From: an uncultured Gammaproteobacteria bacterium
Lineage (GTDB): Bacteria > Pseudomonadota > Gammaproteobacteria > GCA-001735895
Reading direction: 5' to 3'
DNA: 55,955 nucleotides
Assembly (NCBI GenBank): GCA_947259485.1
Contig: CAMYLU010000019.1
Location: forward strand, 1 to 55,955
In this document: piece by piece, positions 18,238-26,102 of the stretch
Position numbering within the stretch: the stretch's first letter is position 1
Layout of the letters: each line of letters starts with the position of its first letter
Made by a program: the position numbers and the translations under genes
Notes under the pieces: model-generated
The model's input: only the letters and a program-made list of their open reading frames with translations
The model's database searches: none
Told to the model about the DNA's origin: nothing

Positions 18238-18719
18238 TGATTCATCTCCAGGATAACTACCGCCTCTGCGGCAATTCCCTCTTCACGTCCGATATATCCA
18301 AGCCGCTCGGTCGTGGTTGCCTTGATATTGATTGTTGCAGGCACACAGTCCAGTTCCTGCGCCAGGATTTCTTTCATCGTTTCGATGTGTGGTGCCATTC
18401 TCGGTGTCTGCACAATGATGGTGACATCGGCATTACCCAGGCGGAAGCCATCGCTATCGAGCAGTTGTTTTATTGCGCGTAAAAATTCACGACTATCCCG
18501 ACCCTCATTGCGTGAATCGTTATCAGGAAACAACCGACCGATATCACCGCGCCCCATGGCACCCAGCAATGCATCGCATAAAGCGTGTATAAGTACATCG
18601 CCATCGGAATGGGCTACTACAGCTTTATCACAGGATATTAAAACGCCACCCAGGACAAAGCCGTCGCCATCAGTGAATGCGTGCACATCATAACCGTGTC
18701 CAATTCTGGAAGTGCTCAT
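18234..18719 (-). CDS. ispF: 2-C-methyl-D-erythritol 2,4-cyclodiphosphate synthase IspF
   Basis: A 161-residue MEP-pathway enzyme that cyclises CDP-ME 2-phosphate, releasing CMP. The N-terminus RIGHGYDVHAF carries the metal-binding Asp and His. HSDGDVLIHALCDALLGA, GRLFPDND and the C-terminal ERLGYIGREEGIAAEAV are all intact. It is the first gene of the operon that continues to nagZ. The usual partner ispD is not adjacent in this window. Confidence 0.96.
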   Translation of the reverse strand: MSTSRIGHGYDVHAFTDGDGFVLGGVLISCDKAVVAHSDGDVLIHALCDALLGAMGRGDIGRLFPDNDSRNEGRDSREFLRAIKQLLDSDGFRLGNADVTIIVQTPRMAPHIETMKEILAQELDCVPATINIKATTTERLGYIGREEGIAAEAVVILEMNQ

Positions 18720-18775
18720 CGGATCCCAGTCTCGATTTTACCAACCCGGGCAATTATAACCGCCTGTCGCGGCAA

Positions 18776-19810
18776 CTACACCCGGCTGAGTGCATGTAAA
18801 TTAAAAAGTAGCGCGCTGAATAACAGCAACGCGCCGGCCTGGTGTAACGCGCCCAGCAGCACGGGAACCTGCATTAGCAGGGTCGCGATACCAAGTGCCA
18901 ACTGAATAATTATCATCATGCCGACGAGCTTGAAACTGCGTTGCAGCATTGTTGCTTCGAAATGCGAACGCCCCCTGATGTACCAGATAATCAGGATTAT
19001 GCCGGTTATCATCGCCAGCCATCGGTGATTGAACTGCACCGTGACCATGTTTTCCAGCGGATTCAGATACCACGGGGACAAGGCACCGATACCCTCGGGT
19101 ATCAGCTTGCCCCCCATCAGCGGAAAGGTATTAAAAATTAATCCCGCCTTGAGCCCGGCCACAAAACCGCCGGAAACAATCGTGATCAGCACCAGGATGA
19201 CCAGGCCCAGGGACAACTTGCGCCAACCTGCGACACTCGACTCGGCAAGTCGCCGGTACTCTCTTGTCGTCACCAGGTTGAATATCGTCCACAGGATGAA
19301 TCCGTAGATCAGAATTGCACTGAGTAAATGTGCGCTCAATCGATATTGACTGACATGCGGATTGCTTACCAGGCCACTTTTAACCATGTACCAGCCGAGC
19401 AAACCCTGCAACCCTCCCAGGACAAACATGATCATCAATCGAGGGGTTAATCCCGGTTTGATCATTTTGCGTAACCAGAAGTAAATAAACGGCAACAGGA
19501 ATACCACGCCTATCAATCGCCCGAGCATGCGATGCGAATACTCAAACCAGTAAATCGATTTAAAGCCGTCAAGCGTCATATCGCTATTAAGTTTCTGAAA
19601 CTCGGGATATTGCTGGTAACGCTCGAATTCGACGAGCCACTGTTTAGTGTCGAGCGGCGGCAGCATTCCGGTCGGATGCCAGGTAACCATTGAAAGTCCT
19701 GAATCGGTAAGCCGCGTTACCCCACCCAGAATTATCATCGCAAAAACTAACACCAGGCAAACCTGTAACCACCGCTGAATGGCGCGGTCGTTTTCACTTA
19801 TGTCACGCAT
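18776..19810 (-). CDS. ctaA: Heme A synthase (COX15/CtaA)
   Basis: A 344-residue inner-membrane enzyme with about eight transmembrane helices. It oxidises the C8 methyl of heme O to make heme A for cytochrome oxidase. GGVTRLTDSGLSMVTWHPTG near the N-terminus, EFxxIYWFEYSHRMLGRLIG, the SGLV...HVSQYRLSAHL segment and FNHRWLA give the paired heme-ligand histidines. It has its own short upstream region and is separated by a terminator from the next operon. Its presence implies an aa3-type oxidase elsewhere in the genome. Confidence 0.95.
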   Translation of the reverse strand: MRDISENDRAIQRWLQVCLVLVFAMIILGGVTRLTDSGLSMVTWHPTGMLPPLDTKQWLVEFERYQQYPEFQKLNSDMTLDGFKSIYWFEYSHRMLGRLIGVVFLLPFIYFWLRKMIKPGLTPRLMIMFVLGGLQGLLGWYMVKSGLVSNPHVSQYRLSAHLLSAILIYGFILWTIFNLVTTREYRRLAESSVAGWRKLSLGLVILVLITIVSGGFVAGLKAGLIFNTFPLMGGKLIPEGIGALSPWYLNPLENMVTVQFNHRWLAMITGIILIIWYIRGRSHFEATMLQRSFKLVGMMIIIQLALGIATLLMQVPVLLGALHQAGALLLFSALLFNLHALSRV

Positions 19811-19890
19811 GCTGAATAATTACTCCGAAATTACGACGATGCTCGCAGGATTAGAATATTAAACATAACGAGGAGTTTCTGCCCATAAAA

Positions 19891-19912
19891 AAAGGCGCCT
19901 GTGGGCGCCTTT
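19891..19912 (-). terminator. Terminator of the minus-strand operon to its right
   Basis: A perfect 9-bp stem AAAGGCGCC / GGCGCCTTT with a 4-base loop. On the minus strand the stem is followed by further T residues (seven in a row from the stem end). It ends transcription from the disrupted gene at 19932-20441 before ctaA; on the plus strand the trailing T run is weak. Confidence 0.85.
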
Positions 19913-19931
19913 CTCGTTCTCGCAGCCGCTA

Positions 19932-20441
19932 TTATTTTTCTTCGGCAGCTATCTCCTCCAGTCTCTTCGCCCTTGTTCGACTGACCTTCTGGGGTTATGT
20001 CTCCAACTCCGGGTCAGGGGCCACTGATATTGATTGACCGTAGTAGACCACAGGTTTTTCAAAGTTTCTAGCGAATTTTGCATTAATTTCATCCGCGAAA
20101 ATTGAAACCTCGGCCTGGCAAAGCGAAGCAGATACAACGATCACAGTGCCAATCGTGATCCCTGAAACGCGAACCAAATCTCCTCGAACGGGAAACTGTC
20201 GAGACCTTCGATGCCCCGTCCCTGACCACCATCTGGACTTCCAGCTTGACCGACTCGCTGCCTTTTTCACCGATAAGGTTTTCCACGCAGAGCACCATGG
20301 AGGTAATCGTTGCAGGCGATACTTTCCAGCCTTAATCAGGGTGTCATGCAGGATGGGACTTTTCAGCGGGCGATCGGCACCTTCCGGATTAAGATAGGCT
20401 CGCTTGCGCTGATCGAAGAAAATCTCAACCGGGGCCTTCAT
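19932..20441 (-). pseudogene. Frame-disrupted gene of unrecognised family
   Basis: An intact-looking start (MKAPVEIFFDQRKRAYLNPEG ...) runs about 39 residues. Protein-like sequence then moves to another frame (about 20317 to 20190: KVSPATITSMVLCVENLIGE, KLEVQMVVRDGASKVST) and returns to the first frame (GDLVRVSGITIGTVIVVSAS ... EINAKFARNFEKPVVYYGQS). That frame meets TAA at 19995-19997, yet after it continues with a plausible C-terminus (KVSRTRAKRLEEIAAEEK) to a second in-frame TAA at 19932-19934, just before the terminator. Two compensating indels plus one nonsense codon explain this. Decay or local sequence errors are both possible. The original family is not recognised. Confidence 0.5.
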
Positions 20442-20442
20442 T

Positions 20443-20934
20443 TCATCGCCTCGGATCGGTGAGGTGGAGGTCGTCGAGTCTTTCCCCGGTTAATTCGTAG
20501 GCCTGCCCAAACCCACGAACAAATCGACCCGATGTTACACGCACGCAAAACAGTTGAAAATCAGGGAGCGGTTCAATGATCTTCATCACCTTGCCAAAAC
20601 GTTGATGAAACTCGCCGAGCACGCTTTTGAATATATCGCTATCCCGCTCAACAGGCTCGGCCCTGCCCTGCAGGCTGATACGCCTTCGGGCAAACGCATT
20701 TGCTGCTTCGAATTCATCTTCGATCAGCATCAAGCCAAGCTCGGGATTACGTACCAGGTTGGCGGTGTGGCTCGCCAGCTGACTGAGGAAAAGATAATAA
20801 TCACCTGCAAACAAAATACAGGGTGCGTAACTCGCCTCGGGAGTCGTGTCTTTAGCGAGAGTCGCTAGTTGAGCACTGGAGGTGTTATCGCGCAGCGCCA
20901 GGAAATCCTGGCGTGCGCTATCTGATTCGTTCAA
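20443..20934 (-). CDS. Pyridoxamine-phosphate-oxidase-fold protein (HugZ-like)
   Basis: A 163-residue split-barrel protein related to the heme-utilisation HugZ/HutZ family. Motifs include SSAQLATLAKD near the N-terminus, YLFLSQLASHTANLVRNPELGLM and the C-terminal TSGRFVRGFGQAYEL, which is characteristic of the family. It is shorter than full HugZ proteins and lacks the usual C-terminal domain. It likely binds FMN or heme in the cytosol. It sits between flgF and a disrupted gene, a position where flgG would normally be expected. Confidence 0.8.
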   Translation of the reverse strand: MNESDSARQDFLALRDNTSSAQLATLAKDTTPEASYAPCILFAGDYYLFLSQLASHTANLVRNPELGLMLIEDEFEAANAFARRRISLQGRAEPVERDSDIFKSVLGEFHQRFGKVMKIIEPLPDFQLFCVRVTSGRFVRGFGQAYELTGERLDDLHLTDPRR

Positions 20935-20973
20935 AACTGTTCCCGGTAGTCAATACCCGGTTATTTTGCCACG

Positions 20974-21717
20974 CTAGCCGGGCATACGCATCAAGCTCGC
21001 ACTGGCCTCGTCGTTCTCACTGGCAAGCTTCATCAGTTTGACCTGGTGCTCATAGTAGCGCGCATAGTCAATCATTCGCACCATCGCGTCGACCGTGTTG
21101 ACATTGCTCGATTCGAGTGCACCTGCGGTTACGCTAACCGAAGCGTCGGCGACGGCCTCGATACCATCTCGACTGCGAAACAACCCATCTTCACCACGAT
21201 AAAGCTGATCCTGCGGCGGATTAACCAGGCGGATTCGATCCACCCCCACCAGGGCATTGGCGGCCTGACCGGTGGGACGAATACTGATACTGCCGTCACG
21301 ACCGATCTGCAGGCTTTCAAATTGCGGAATTGTTATCGGACCGCCGTCACCCAGTACAATTTGATTGGCGCCGTTGAGCAGCAGCCCATTGGGGTCGATT
21401 CTGAAATCGCCGCGTCGTGAATACGCGGCGCTACCATCAGCGGCCTGAACCGTAAACCATCCGTCACCATTCAGTGCAAGGTCAAGATCTCGCCCGGTGG
21501 TAACGACTGCACCAGGATTCAAATTAGCACCACTACCTTCGTCACTGACGTATACACGATCAGCGTATCCTGGACCGGATACCGGGTTCGATTCGAAAAA
21601 ATCCAGTGCGGACTTGAAACCAACTGTGCTGACATTGGCAAGGTTATTGGCATTACTTTGCTGCGCAAGCATTGCTTGCGCAGCTCCGTTCATTGCCAGG
21701 TACAGGTAATCATCCAT
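20974..21717 (-). CDS. flgF: Flagellar proximal rod protein FlgF
   Basis: A 247-residue rod protein. The N-terminal motif (AQQSNANNLANVSTVGFKS) is that of all rod and hook proteins. The middle has LNGDGWFTVQ and YSRRGDFRIDPNG. The C-terminal GALESSNVNTVDAMVRMIDYA is typical of FlgF. It is exported by the flagellar type III apparatus and forms part of the cell-proximal rod. It follows flgE by 21 bases in the flgBCDEF operon. The expected next gene flgG is missing downstream. Confidence 0.95.
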   Translation of the reverse strand: MDDYLYLAMNGAAQAMLAQQSNANNLANVSTVGFKSALDFFESNPVSGPGYADRVYVSDEGSGANLNPGAVVTTGRDLDLALNGDGWFTVQAADGSAAYSRRGDFRIDPNGLLLNGANQIVLGDGGPITIPQFESLQIGRDGSISIRPTGQAANALVGVDRIRLVNPPQDQLYRGEDGLFRSRDGIEAVADASVSVTAGALESSNVNTVDAMVRMIDYARYYEHQVKLMKLASENDEASASLMRMPG

Positions 21718-21738
21718 TACGATTTAAATCTCAATGCT

Positions 21739-23064
21739 TTATCGAATCTGGATAATGGTATCGGTGATCGAATTTGCTGTTTCGATCGAACGCGCGTTGG
21801 CCTGGAAGTTACGCTGTGCAGTAATCAGGCCTACCAGTTCTTGCGTCAGGTCGACGTTAGAGGTTTCCAGCGCCCCCGATTGAATCAGGCCGAAGCGCCC
21901 GGTTCCGGCAGCACCGGTGATTACCGGACCCGATTCGATGGTTTCCTGCCAGGCGGTTCCACCCACCGCGTTCAAGCCCTGGACATTGGCAAAATCAGCC
22001 ATCGCGACCTGGCCCATGGGAGTCTGGATACCGTTACTGTAGGTCGCACGTAGCAATCCTTCCTCGGAGATATCAAGCCCCGTCAGCCTGCCCGTGGTAA
22101 AGCCATCGGGATCGAGAGTGCTGACAGAAAACGCAGCCGAAAACTGGGTCGTGCTGTTGTTGGCGAAATCATGCAGTATTGTGAGTGGGCTGGCACCGGT
22201 GGTTAACGGAATCGCAACGTTTTGCAGCGCAGCAGGAGTACTGCTGGCATAACTACCATCGGGATTAAAACTCAGGATTCCGACATCCTGGGTAACCGGT
22301 AAACCGCTGTTCAGGTGGGTAACCGAGGTACCACCAGCAATATCGACTTCGGCACCATCGAGATAGGACGCAACAATCCACTGGTTAGGATCGCCCGGAA
22401 GTGGATTTGTCGCCGATCCTGACAGGTCATGGATGAAATAGTAAGACATCACGTGCGAGGCACCGAGTGAGTCATACACCGTGGTCGAAGTTGCATGTGA
22501 ATAGGTGTTGCTCGCGGTCGGGTCGAACGCGGTCGGGTCAAGCGCAGGTCTCGAAGCATCCAGGTTCAGACCGACCTCTACTTCGGTCGTCGCCTGCGGT
22601 GCACCCGTGGTTGCCGGCAACACGATCGGGATCGTAGTGTTCAGGCTGGTCGAGGTGACATTACCACTTGCGTCTACCGGGAACGCCTGCAGGTATTCGC
22701 CCGCGCTATTAGTGATGGTTCCAGAGTTATCAACGCCAAACTGGCCGGCCCGGGTATAAGAGATGTCGCTGCCCGTTAACGACTTGTTGGTGATAAAAAA
22801 ACCCTGGCCGCTGATCGCCATGTCGAGGCTGGCGTCGGTAAACTTCAGGTTACCCTGGTCGAACTGCTGACTCACGCTCAATACCTCTACGCCACTACCG
22901 ACCTGGGTAGATGTATTACCAAAAGGTGAAATTTCGAACAGATCGCCAAATTCGGTGCGCGAATTCTTGAATCCGGTGGTTGCGACGTTAGCGATATTAT
23001 TGCTGGTAACGCTAAGATCGACGGTTGCGGCCTGTAATCCGCTGAGTGCTGCATTAAATGACAT
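21739..23064 (-). CDS. flgE: Flagellar hook protein FlgE
   Basis: A 441-residue hook subunit. The N-terminal MSFNAALSGLQAATVDLSVTSNNIANVATTGFKNSRTEF region (residues 1-39) and the C-terminal NVDLTQELVGLITAQRNFQANA region form the conserved coiled ends. The middle contains the variable D1/D2 hook domains (ISGQGFFI, YTRAGQFGVD). It is exported by the flagellar apparatus and assembled under the FlgD cap. Its start is 17 bases after the flgD stop, with an AGGAGAAT ribosome site before it. Confidence 0.97.
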   Translation of the reverse strand: MSFNAALSGLQAATVDLSVTSNNIANVATTGFKNSRTEFGDLFEISPFGNTSTQVGSGVEVLSVSQQFDQGNLKFTDASLDMAISGQGFFITNKSLTGSDISYTRAGQFGVDNSGTITNSAGEYLQAFPVDASGNVTSTSLNTTIPIVLPATTGAPQATTEVEVGLNLDASRPALDPTAFDPTASNTYSHATSTTVYDSLGASHVMSYYFIHDLSGSATNPLPGDPNQWIVASYLDGAEVDIAGGTSVTHLNSGLPVTQDVGILSFNPDGSYASSTPAALQNVAIPLTTGASPLTILHDFANNSTTQFSAAFSVSTLDPDGFTTGRLTGLDISEEGLLRATYSNGIQTPMGQVAMADFANVQGLNAVGGTAWQETIESGPVITGAAGTGRFGLIQSGALETSNVDLTQELVGLITAQRNFQANARSIETANSITDTIIQIR

Positions 23065-23081
23065 TATATTCTCCTGCCTTG

Positions 23082-23759
23082 TTACATTATTTTGCGAACC
23101 TGGCCCATGTCGATATCGCCGAGGCCGGACACGCTGAGCGTAAGGTCCTGACCACCGACGCCGAGCGTTACACTCTCGACATCAACCACCGAAAACATAC
23201 TTCCCGAGCTAACCTCGGTTCCTCGATAAACTTCTGCGGCAATCTGGTATTCACCACTCGGCAAACTGTTACCGTCTGTATCGAGACCATTCCATTCAAA
23301 ATCGATCAGGCCTGCCTGCTGCAGACCCAACTCCTGGCGATTTACCAGCTGGCCGGCAGCATTCTTGATCGTAACGACTAAATTGCTGGCGGGTTGAACG
23401 AGCTCAACGGACCCCATCAAGTTAGCACCCTCATTCAGGATGCCGGTTTGTGCAGGGACCAGGACGCGTCGACCAACCAGGGTCGAAGCCTGCAAGGCCT
23501 GGTTTGACTGGAATGACGAACTCAAAGTGTTAAATGTTGCGTTCAAATCATTGATGCCACTGACGGTACCAAACTGGGCCATCTGGCCGAGGAAATCTCC
23601 GTTTTCCATTGGCGCGAGTGGGTCCTGGTATTGCAGCTGGGCAGTCATTAATGCCAGAAACTCAGCCTGCCCAAGTTCATCGTTGTCCCTGGTGTTATTT
23701 TCCGTAGGCTGGCTCAAACCAAGCTGGGCATAAATCGAATTAGTATCGATATCAGACAT
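23082..23759 (-). CDS. flgD: Flagellar hook-capping protein FlgD
   Basis: A 225-residue hook assembly scaffold. The N-terminal part has the conserved FLALMTAQLQYQDPLAPMENGDFLGQMAQF region (about residues 34-63). The C-terminal half carries the FlgD Ig-like and Tudor-like fold (LVVTIKNAAGQLV, FEWNGLDTDGNSLPSGEYQI). It caps the growing hook and is later replaced by FlgK. Length is normal. It lies between flgC and flgE in the canonical order. Confidence 0.96.
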   Translation of the reverse strand: MSDIDTNSIYAQLGLSQPTENNTRDNDELGQAEFLALMTAQLQYQDPLAPMENGDFLGQMAQFGTVSGINDLNATFNTLSSSFQSNQALQASTLVGRRVLVPAQTGILNEGANLMGSVELVQPASNLVVTIKNAAGQLVNRQELGLQQAGLIDFEWNGLDTDGNSLPSGEYQIAAEVYRGTEVSSGSMFSVVDVESVTLGVGGQDLTLSVSGLGDIDMGQVRKIM

Positions 23760-23771
23760 CTTCAGTCTCCG

Positions 23772-24182
23772 TTAACTTCCCAACGACAGAACCCGTAACA
23801 ACAGGTCGCGTGAGGTGCTCAATACTTGCACGTTATTCTGGTAGGCGCGTGAAGCCGAAATCATGTTAGCCATCTCTTCGACCGGGTTGACATTGCTGCC
23901 AAACACAAAACCTTCTTCGTTGGCAAGCACATGACCCGGTTCGTAACGACTTGTAACCTTCTCCTGGCTTTCAACGATTTGAAGCATCTTCACACCGACC
24001 TCACCCGGTCGTGCATGATCGCCGAGCATTGCCTGGAACACCGGCTGGCGCGAGCGATAAGCCTCGGCCTCGCTGCTGGCGCTGGTTTCGACATTGGACA
24101 GGTTACTGGCGATAGTATTCAATCGCACCGACTGCGCGCTGATTGCGCTTCCAGAAATATTAAAATTGGCAAACAGTCCCAT
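23772..24182 (-). CDS. flgC: Flagellar rod protein FlgC
   Basis: A 136-residue proximal rod protein. The N-terminus (SAQSVRLNTIASNLSNVETS) and the C-terminal NPVEEMANMISASRAYQNNVQVL are the standard FlgC signatures. The motif VANEEGFVFG-like segment (VLANEEGFVFGSNVNPVEEM) lies before the C-terminal helix. The start is two bases after the flgB stop, so translation is coupled. Confidence 0.96.
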   Translation of the reverse strand: MGLFANFNISGSAISAQSVRLNTIASNLSNVETSASSEAEAYRSRQPVFQAMLGDHARPGEVGVKMLQIVESQEKVTSRYEPGHVLANEEGFVFGSNVNPVEEMANMISASRAYQNNVQVLSTSRDLLLRVLSLGS

Positions 24183-24184
24183 GA

Positions 24185-24586
24185 TTATTCTCCTTTCAGG
24201 GCCTTCATAAGACCCGTAACCTTGCTATTCAGAAAACTAAAGCTGGTTTGAAACATCAGCGCATTTTCGGAAAACTTGGCCTGTTCAACGTGTGAATCTA
24301 CAGTGTTGCCGTCCAACGACGGATGTAAGGGATTACGGTACATCAGTGCGGGCTGCATGACGTTTGTCTGGGGTGCAATGTGGTCACGATGCGTACTCGC
24401 CATCGCAACCCGGCCAACCTGCTGCTGGCTTGCTGTGCGCAGCATTGCGCCAAAGTCAATATCGCGCGCTTTATAATTCGGGGTATCGGCATTGGCGATA
24501 TTAGAAGCCAGGATCGAGGTGCGCTGGCCACGTAGCAGCAGCGCGTCATCGTGTATTGAAAAGGCTCTTTCAAAGCTAATGGGCAT
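24185..24586 (-). CDS. flgB: Flagellar rod protein FlgB
   Basis: A 133-residue rod protein, first gene of the flgBCDEF operon. FLGB-type signature: RGQRTSILASNIANADTPNY followed by KARDIDFGAML. The C-terminus (NTVDSHVEQAKFSENALMFQTS) is typical. The ATG at 24586 is preferred over an in-frame GTG three codons upstream because GGTGAG lies five bases before it. A sigma-54 promoter ends about 35 bases upstream. Confidence 0.95.
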   Translation of the reverse strand: MPISFERAFSIHDDALLLRGQRTSILASNIANADTPNYKARDIDFGAMLRTASQQQVGRVAMASTHRDHIAPQTNVMQPALMYRNPLHPSLDGNTVDSHVEQAKFSENALMFQTSFSFLNSKVTGLMKALKGE

Positions 24587-24620
24587 GTTTCTCACCGTAA
24601 ATCATCATTACGGCTATCGT

Positions 24621-24636
24621 TGCATAGACGGTGCCA
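24621..24636 (-). promoter_or_regulatory. Sigma-54 promoter of the flgBCDEF operon
   Basis: On the minus strand TGGCACCGTCTATGCA carries the invariant GG and GC of the -24/-12 sigma-54 consensus (TGGCAC-N5-TTGCA), with correct spacing. It predicts a leader of about 25 bases before flgB, and it implies control by an enhancer-binding activator such as FleQ/FlrC, as in polar-flagellate gammaproteobacteria. Confidence 0.75.
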
Positions 24637-24713
24637 CCAAATTATTATTATTGTGAATCAACGACTTAGGGCCTGACTCCTGGCCCATAGGTGGCAATGC
24701 GGCAACACAAAGA

Positions 24714-24725
24714 GGCAATATTGCC
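24714..24725. promoter_or_regulatory. Palindrome between the divergent flagellar promoters
   Basis: GGCAATATTGCC is a perfect 12-base palindrome midway between flgB and flgA. It may be an activator site serving one or both sigma-54 promoters. The assignment rests on position only. Confidence 0.3.
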
Positions 24726-24943
24726 GCCTTCTTGCAGCCCTTCAGAAAGCCGTCAAGGTACTCAACAAGCAAGTTCTACACCCCCTCGGCACTGCTGATG
24801 ACTACAGCCTGTAAGATCGCGAAAGCGAGTACTATCCTGCAGAATTGCCTGAAATCCTGAAATTGACGTCCCTGAAAAAAATTTCCCCTCGGATTTACCC
24901 AGGATCGATACCATAATTAAAAGCTGGTAACAGGGCCGAGTAT

Positions 24944-24959
24944 TGGCCTGATAATTGCA
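24944..24959 (+). promoter_or_regulatory. Sigma-54-like promoter upstream of flgA
   Basis: TGGCCTGATAATTGCA has the invariant GG (24945-24946) and GC (24957-24958), and a perfect TTGCA -12 half. It ends only 12 bases before the chosen flgA start, so the transcript would begin at or next to the ATG. Either the message is nearly leaderless, flgA starts at the ATG four codons downstream (24984), or this match is fortuitous. Confidence 0.45.
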
Positions 24960-24971
24960 GTGACTCTTGTC

Positions 24972-25706
24972 ATGAGCAAACAAATGATTCTGAAAACCGT
25001 TACAAGGTCCCTATTGCAGCTAGCGATAACGGCCTGTTTCATAGTGGCATCCTCATCGTCACTACTGGCTGCGGATTACCAGAGCCTGGCCTCGATCCGT
25101 ATGCAAACTGAATCCTTTATCTCGAAATATCCTTACGAGAGCCCCTATCCACCGCGCTTTCAGCTCAGCAAGCTGGATTCAAGGCTGCGCCTTAAGGTAT
25201 GCCCGGAAGCGCTGGAGGTCGATTTCGTGCGGCCTGATATCGCCCTGGGGAACACCGCAATCCTGGTGCGTTGTCCGATAGATTCTGGCTGGAAAATTAA
25301 TTTGCCGGTACGTATTGAAGTCTTCGAAGACGTTATCGTTACCGCCAATCCAATACTTAAAGGTCAAAATATTGACACATCGTCGGTCACTTTTCAGAAG
25401 CATAATATAGCGCTACTTAAAAATGGCTATTACGTGAAAAACAGCAGCTTCGATCAGCTGCAGGCGCGACGTAACCTGAAGCGTGGAACCGTTCTGACCC
25501 CCAAAAACCTGAGTCCCCGGTTAATGGTTCGTTCGGGCCAACAGGTTACGCTGGTATTAGATTACAACGGGCTGCAAATCAAATCGACCGGCACAGCCCT
25601 GAAGTCCGCCACTCTCGGCCAGGTAGTAAGGGTTCGCAATAGCCAGTCGCTTAGAGTTGTCGAAGGGATAGTCTCGGGCGAAGCCATGGTACGGGTAAGC
25701 ATCTGA
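24972..25706 (+). CDS. flgA: Flagellar basal-body P-ring chaperone FlgA
   Basis: A 244-residue periplasmic protein that assists P-ring (FlgI) assembly. The N-terminus is a signal peptide (MSKQMILKTVTRSLLQLAIT ... LLAADYQ). The C-terminal SAF/FlgA domain has NLKRGTVLTPKNLSPRLMVRSG, VTLVLDYNGLQIKSTGTALK and LGQVVRVRN, all characteristic. It is divergent from flgB and lies 78 bases before flgM. The GTG at 24960 is a possible earlier start but has no better ribosome site. Confidence 0.93.
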   Translation: MSKQMILKTVTRSLLQLAITACFIVASSSSLLAADYQSLASIRMQTESFISKYPYESPYPPRFQLSKLDSRLRLKVCPEALEVDFVRPDIALGNTAILVRCPIDSGWKINLPVRIEVFEDVIVTANPILKGQNIDTSSVTFQKHNIALLKNGYYVKNSSFDQLQARRNLKRGTVLTPKNLSPRLMVRSGQQVTLVLDYNGLQIKSTGTALKSATLGQVVRVRNSQSLRVVEGIVSGEAMVRVSI

Positions 25707-25728
25707 TGAATCTAAATGCTTTTAACAG

Positions 25729-25755
25729 TAAACTATTTTGTCATACGGCCGATAA
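25729..25755 (+). promoter_or_regulatory. Sigma-28 (FliA) promoter of flgM
   Basis: TAAACTAT, then exactly 11 bases, then GCCGATAA. The -10 element is identical to the flagellar sigma-28 consensus and the -35 fits TAAAGTTT in six of eight positions. It lies about 30 bases before the flgM start, so flgM can be expressed late, apart from flgA. Confidence 0.88.
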
Positions 25756-25784
25756 GGTAAACAGGAATCTCAAGGAGACCAGCA

Positions 25785-26102
25785 ATGTCCGACGCGATTA
25801 ACACGCAAAACCGCCTGCGAAATACCGGGGTATCCGGCGATACCAAGGCTGGATCTACTGCGAAAACAAACCAGCAGGCCACACAAAAACAACCTGCTGC
25901 CAATACAGCCAGCGAAGCGAGTACCGTCGAACTGAGCAGCACCACGCTGATCGAGGAACTGAGCGAACAAATCAAGAATCTTCCCGAAGTTAACGAGGCC
26001 CGCGTAGAAGCGATTAAGCAGGCAATCGGCAAGGGGGAGTACCAGACCGACGCCGAAGTGATCGCGCGCAAATATAGTGAAATCGAAAAGTTACTGCCAT
26101 GA
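25785..26102 (+). CDS. flgM: Anti-sigma-28 factor FlgM
   Basis: A 105-residue protein that binds and inhibits FliA until the hook is complete, then is exported. The N-terminal half is polar and disordered (threonine, alanine and glutamine-rich). The C-terminal half has the sigma-binding helices (VELSSTTLIEELSEQI, NEARVEAIKQAIGKGEYQTD, VIARKYSEIEKLL). AAGGAG precedes the ATG. Its own FliA promoter gives the classical feedback loop. It overlaps flgN by four bases. Confidence 0.94.
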   Translation: MSDAINTQNRLRNTGVSGDTKAGSTAKTNQQATQKQPAANTASEASTVELSSTTLIEELSEQIKNLPEVNEARVEAIKQAIGKGEYQTDAEVIARKYSEIEKLLP

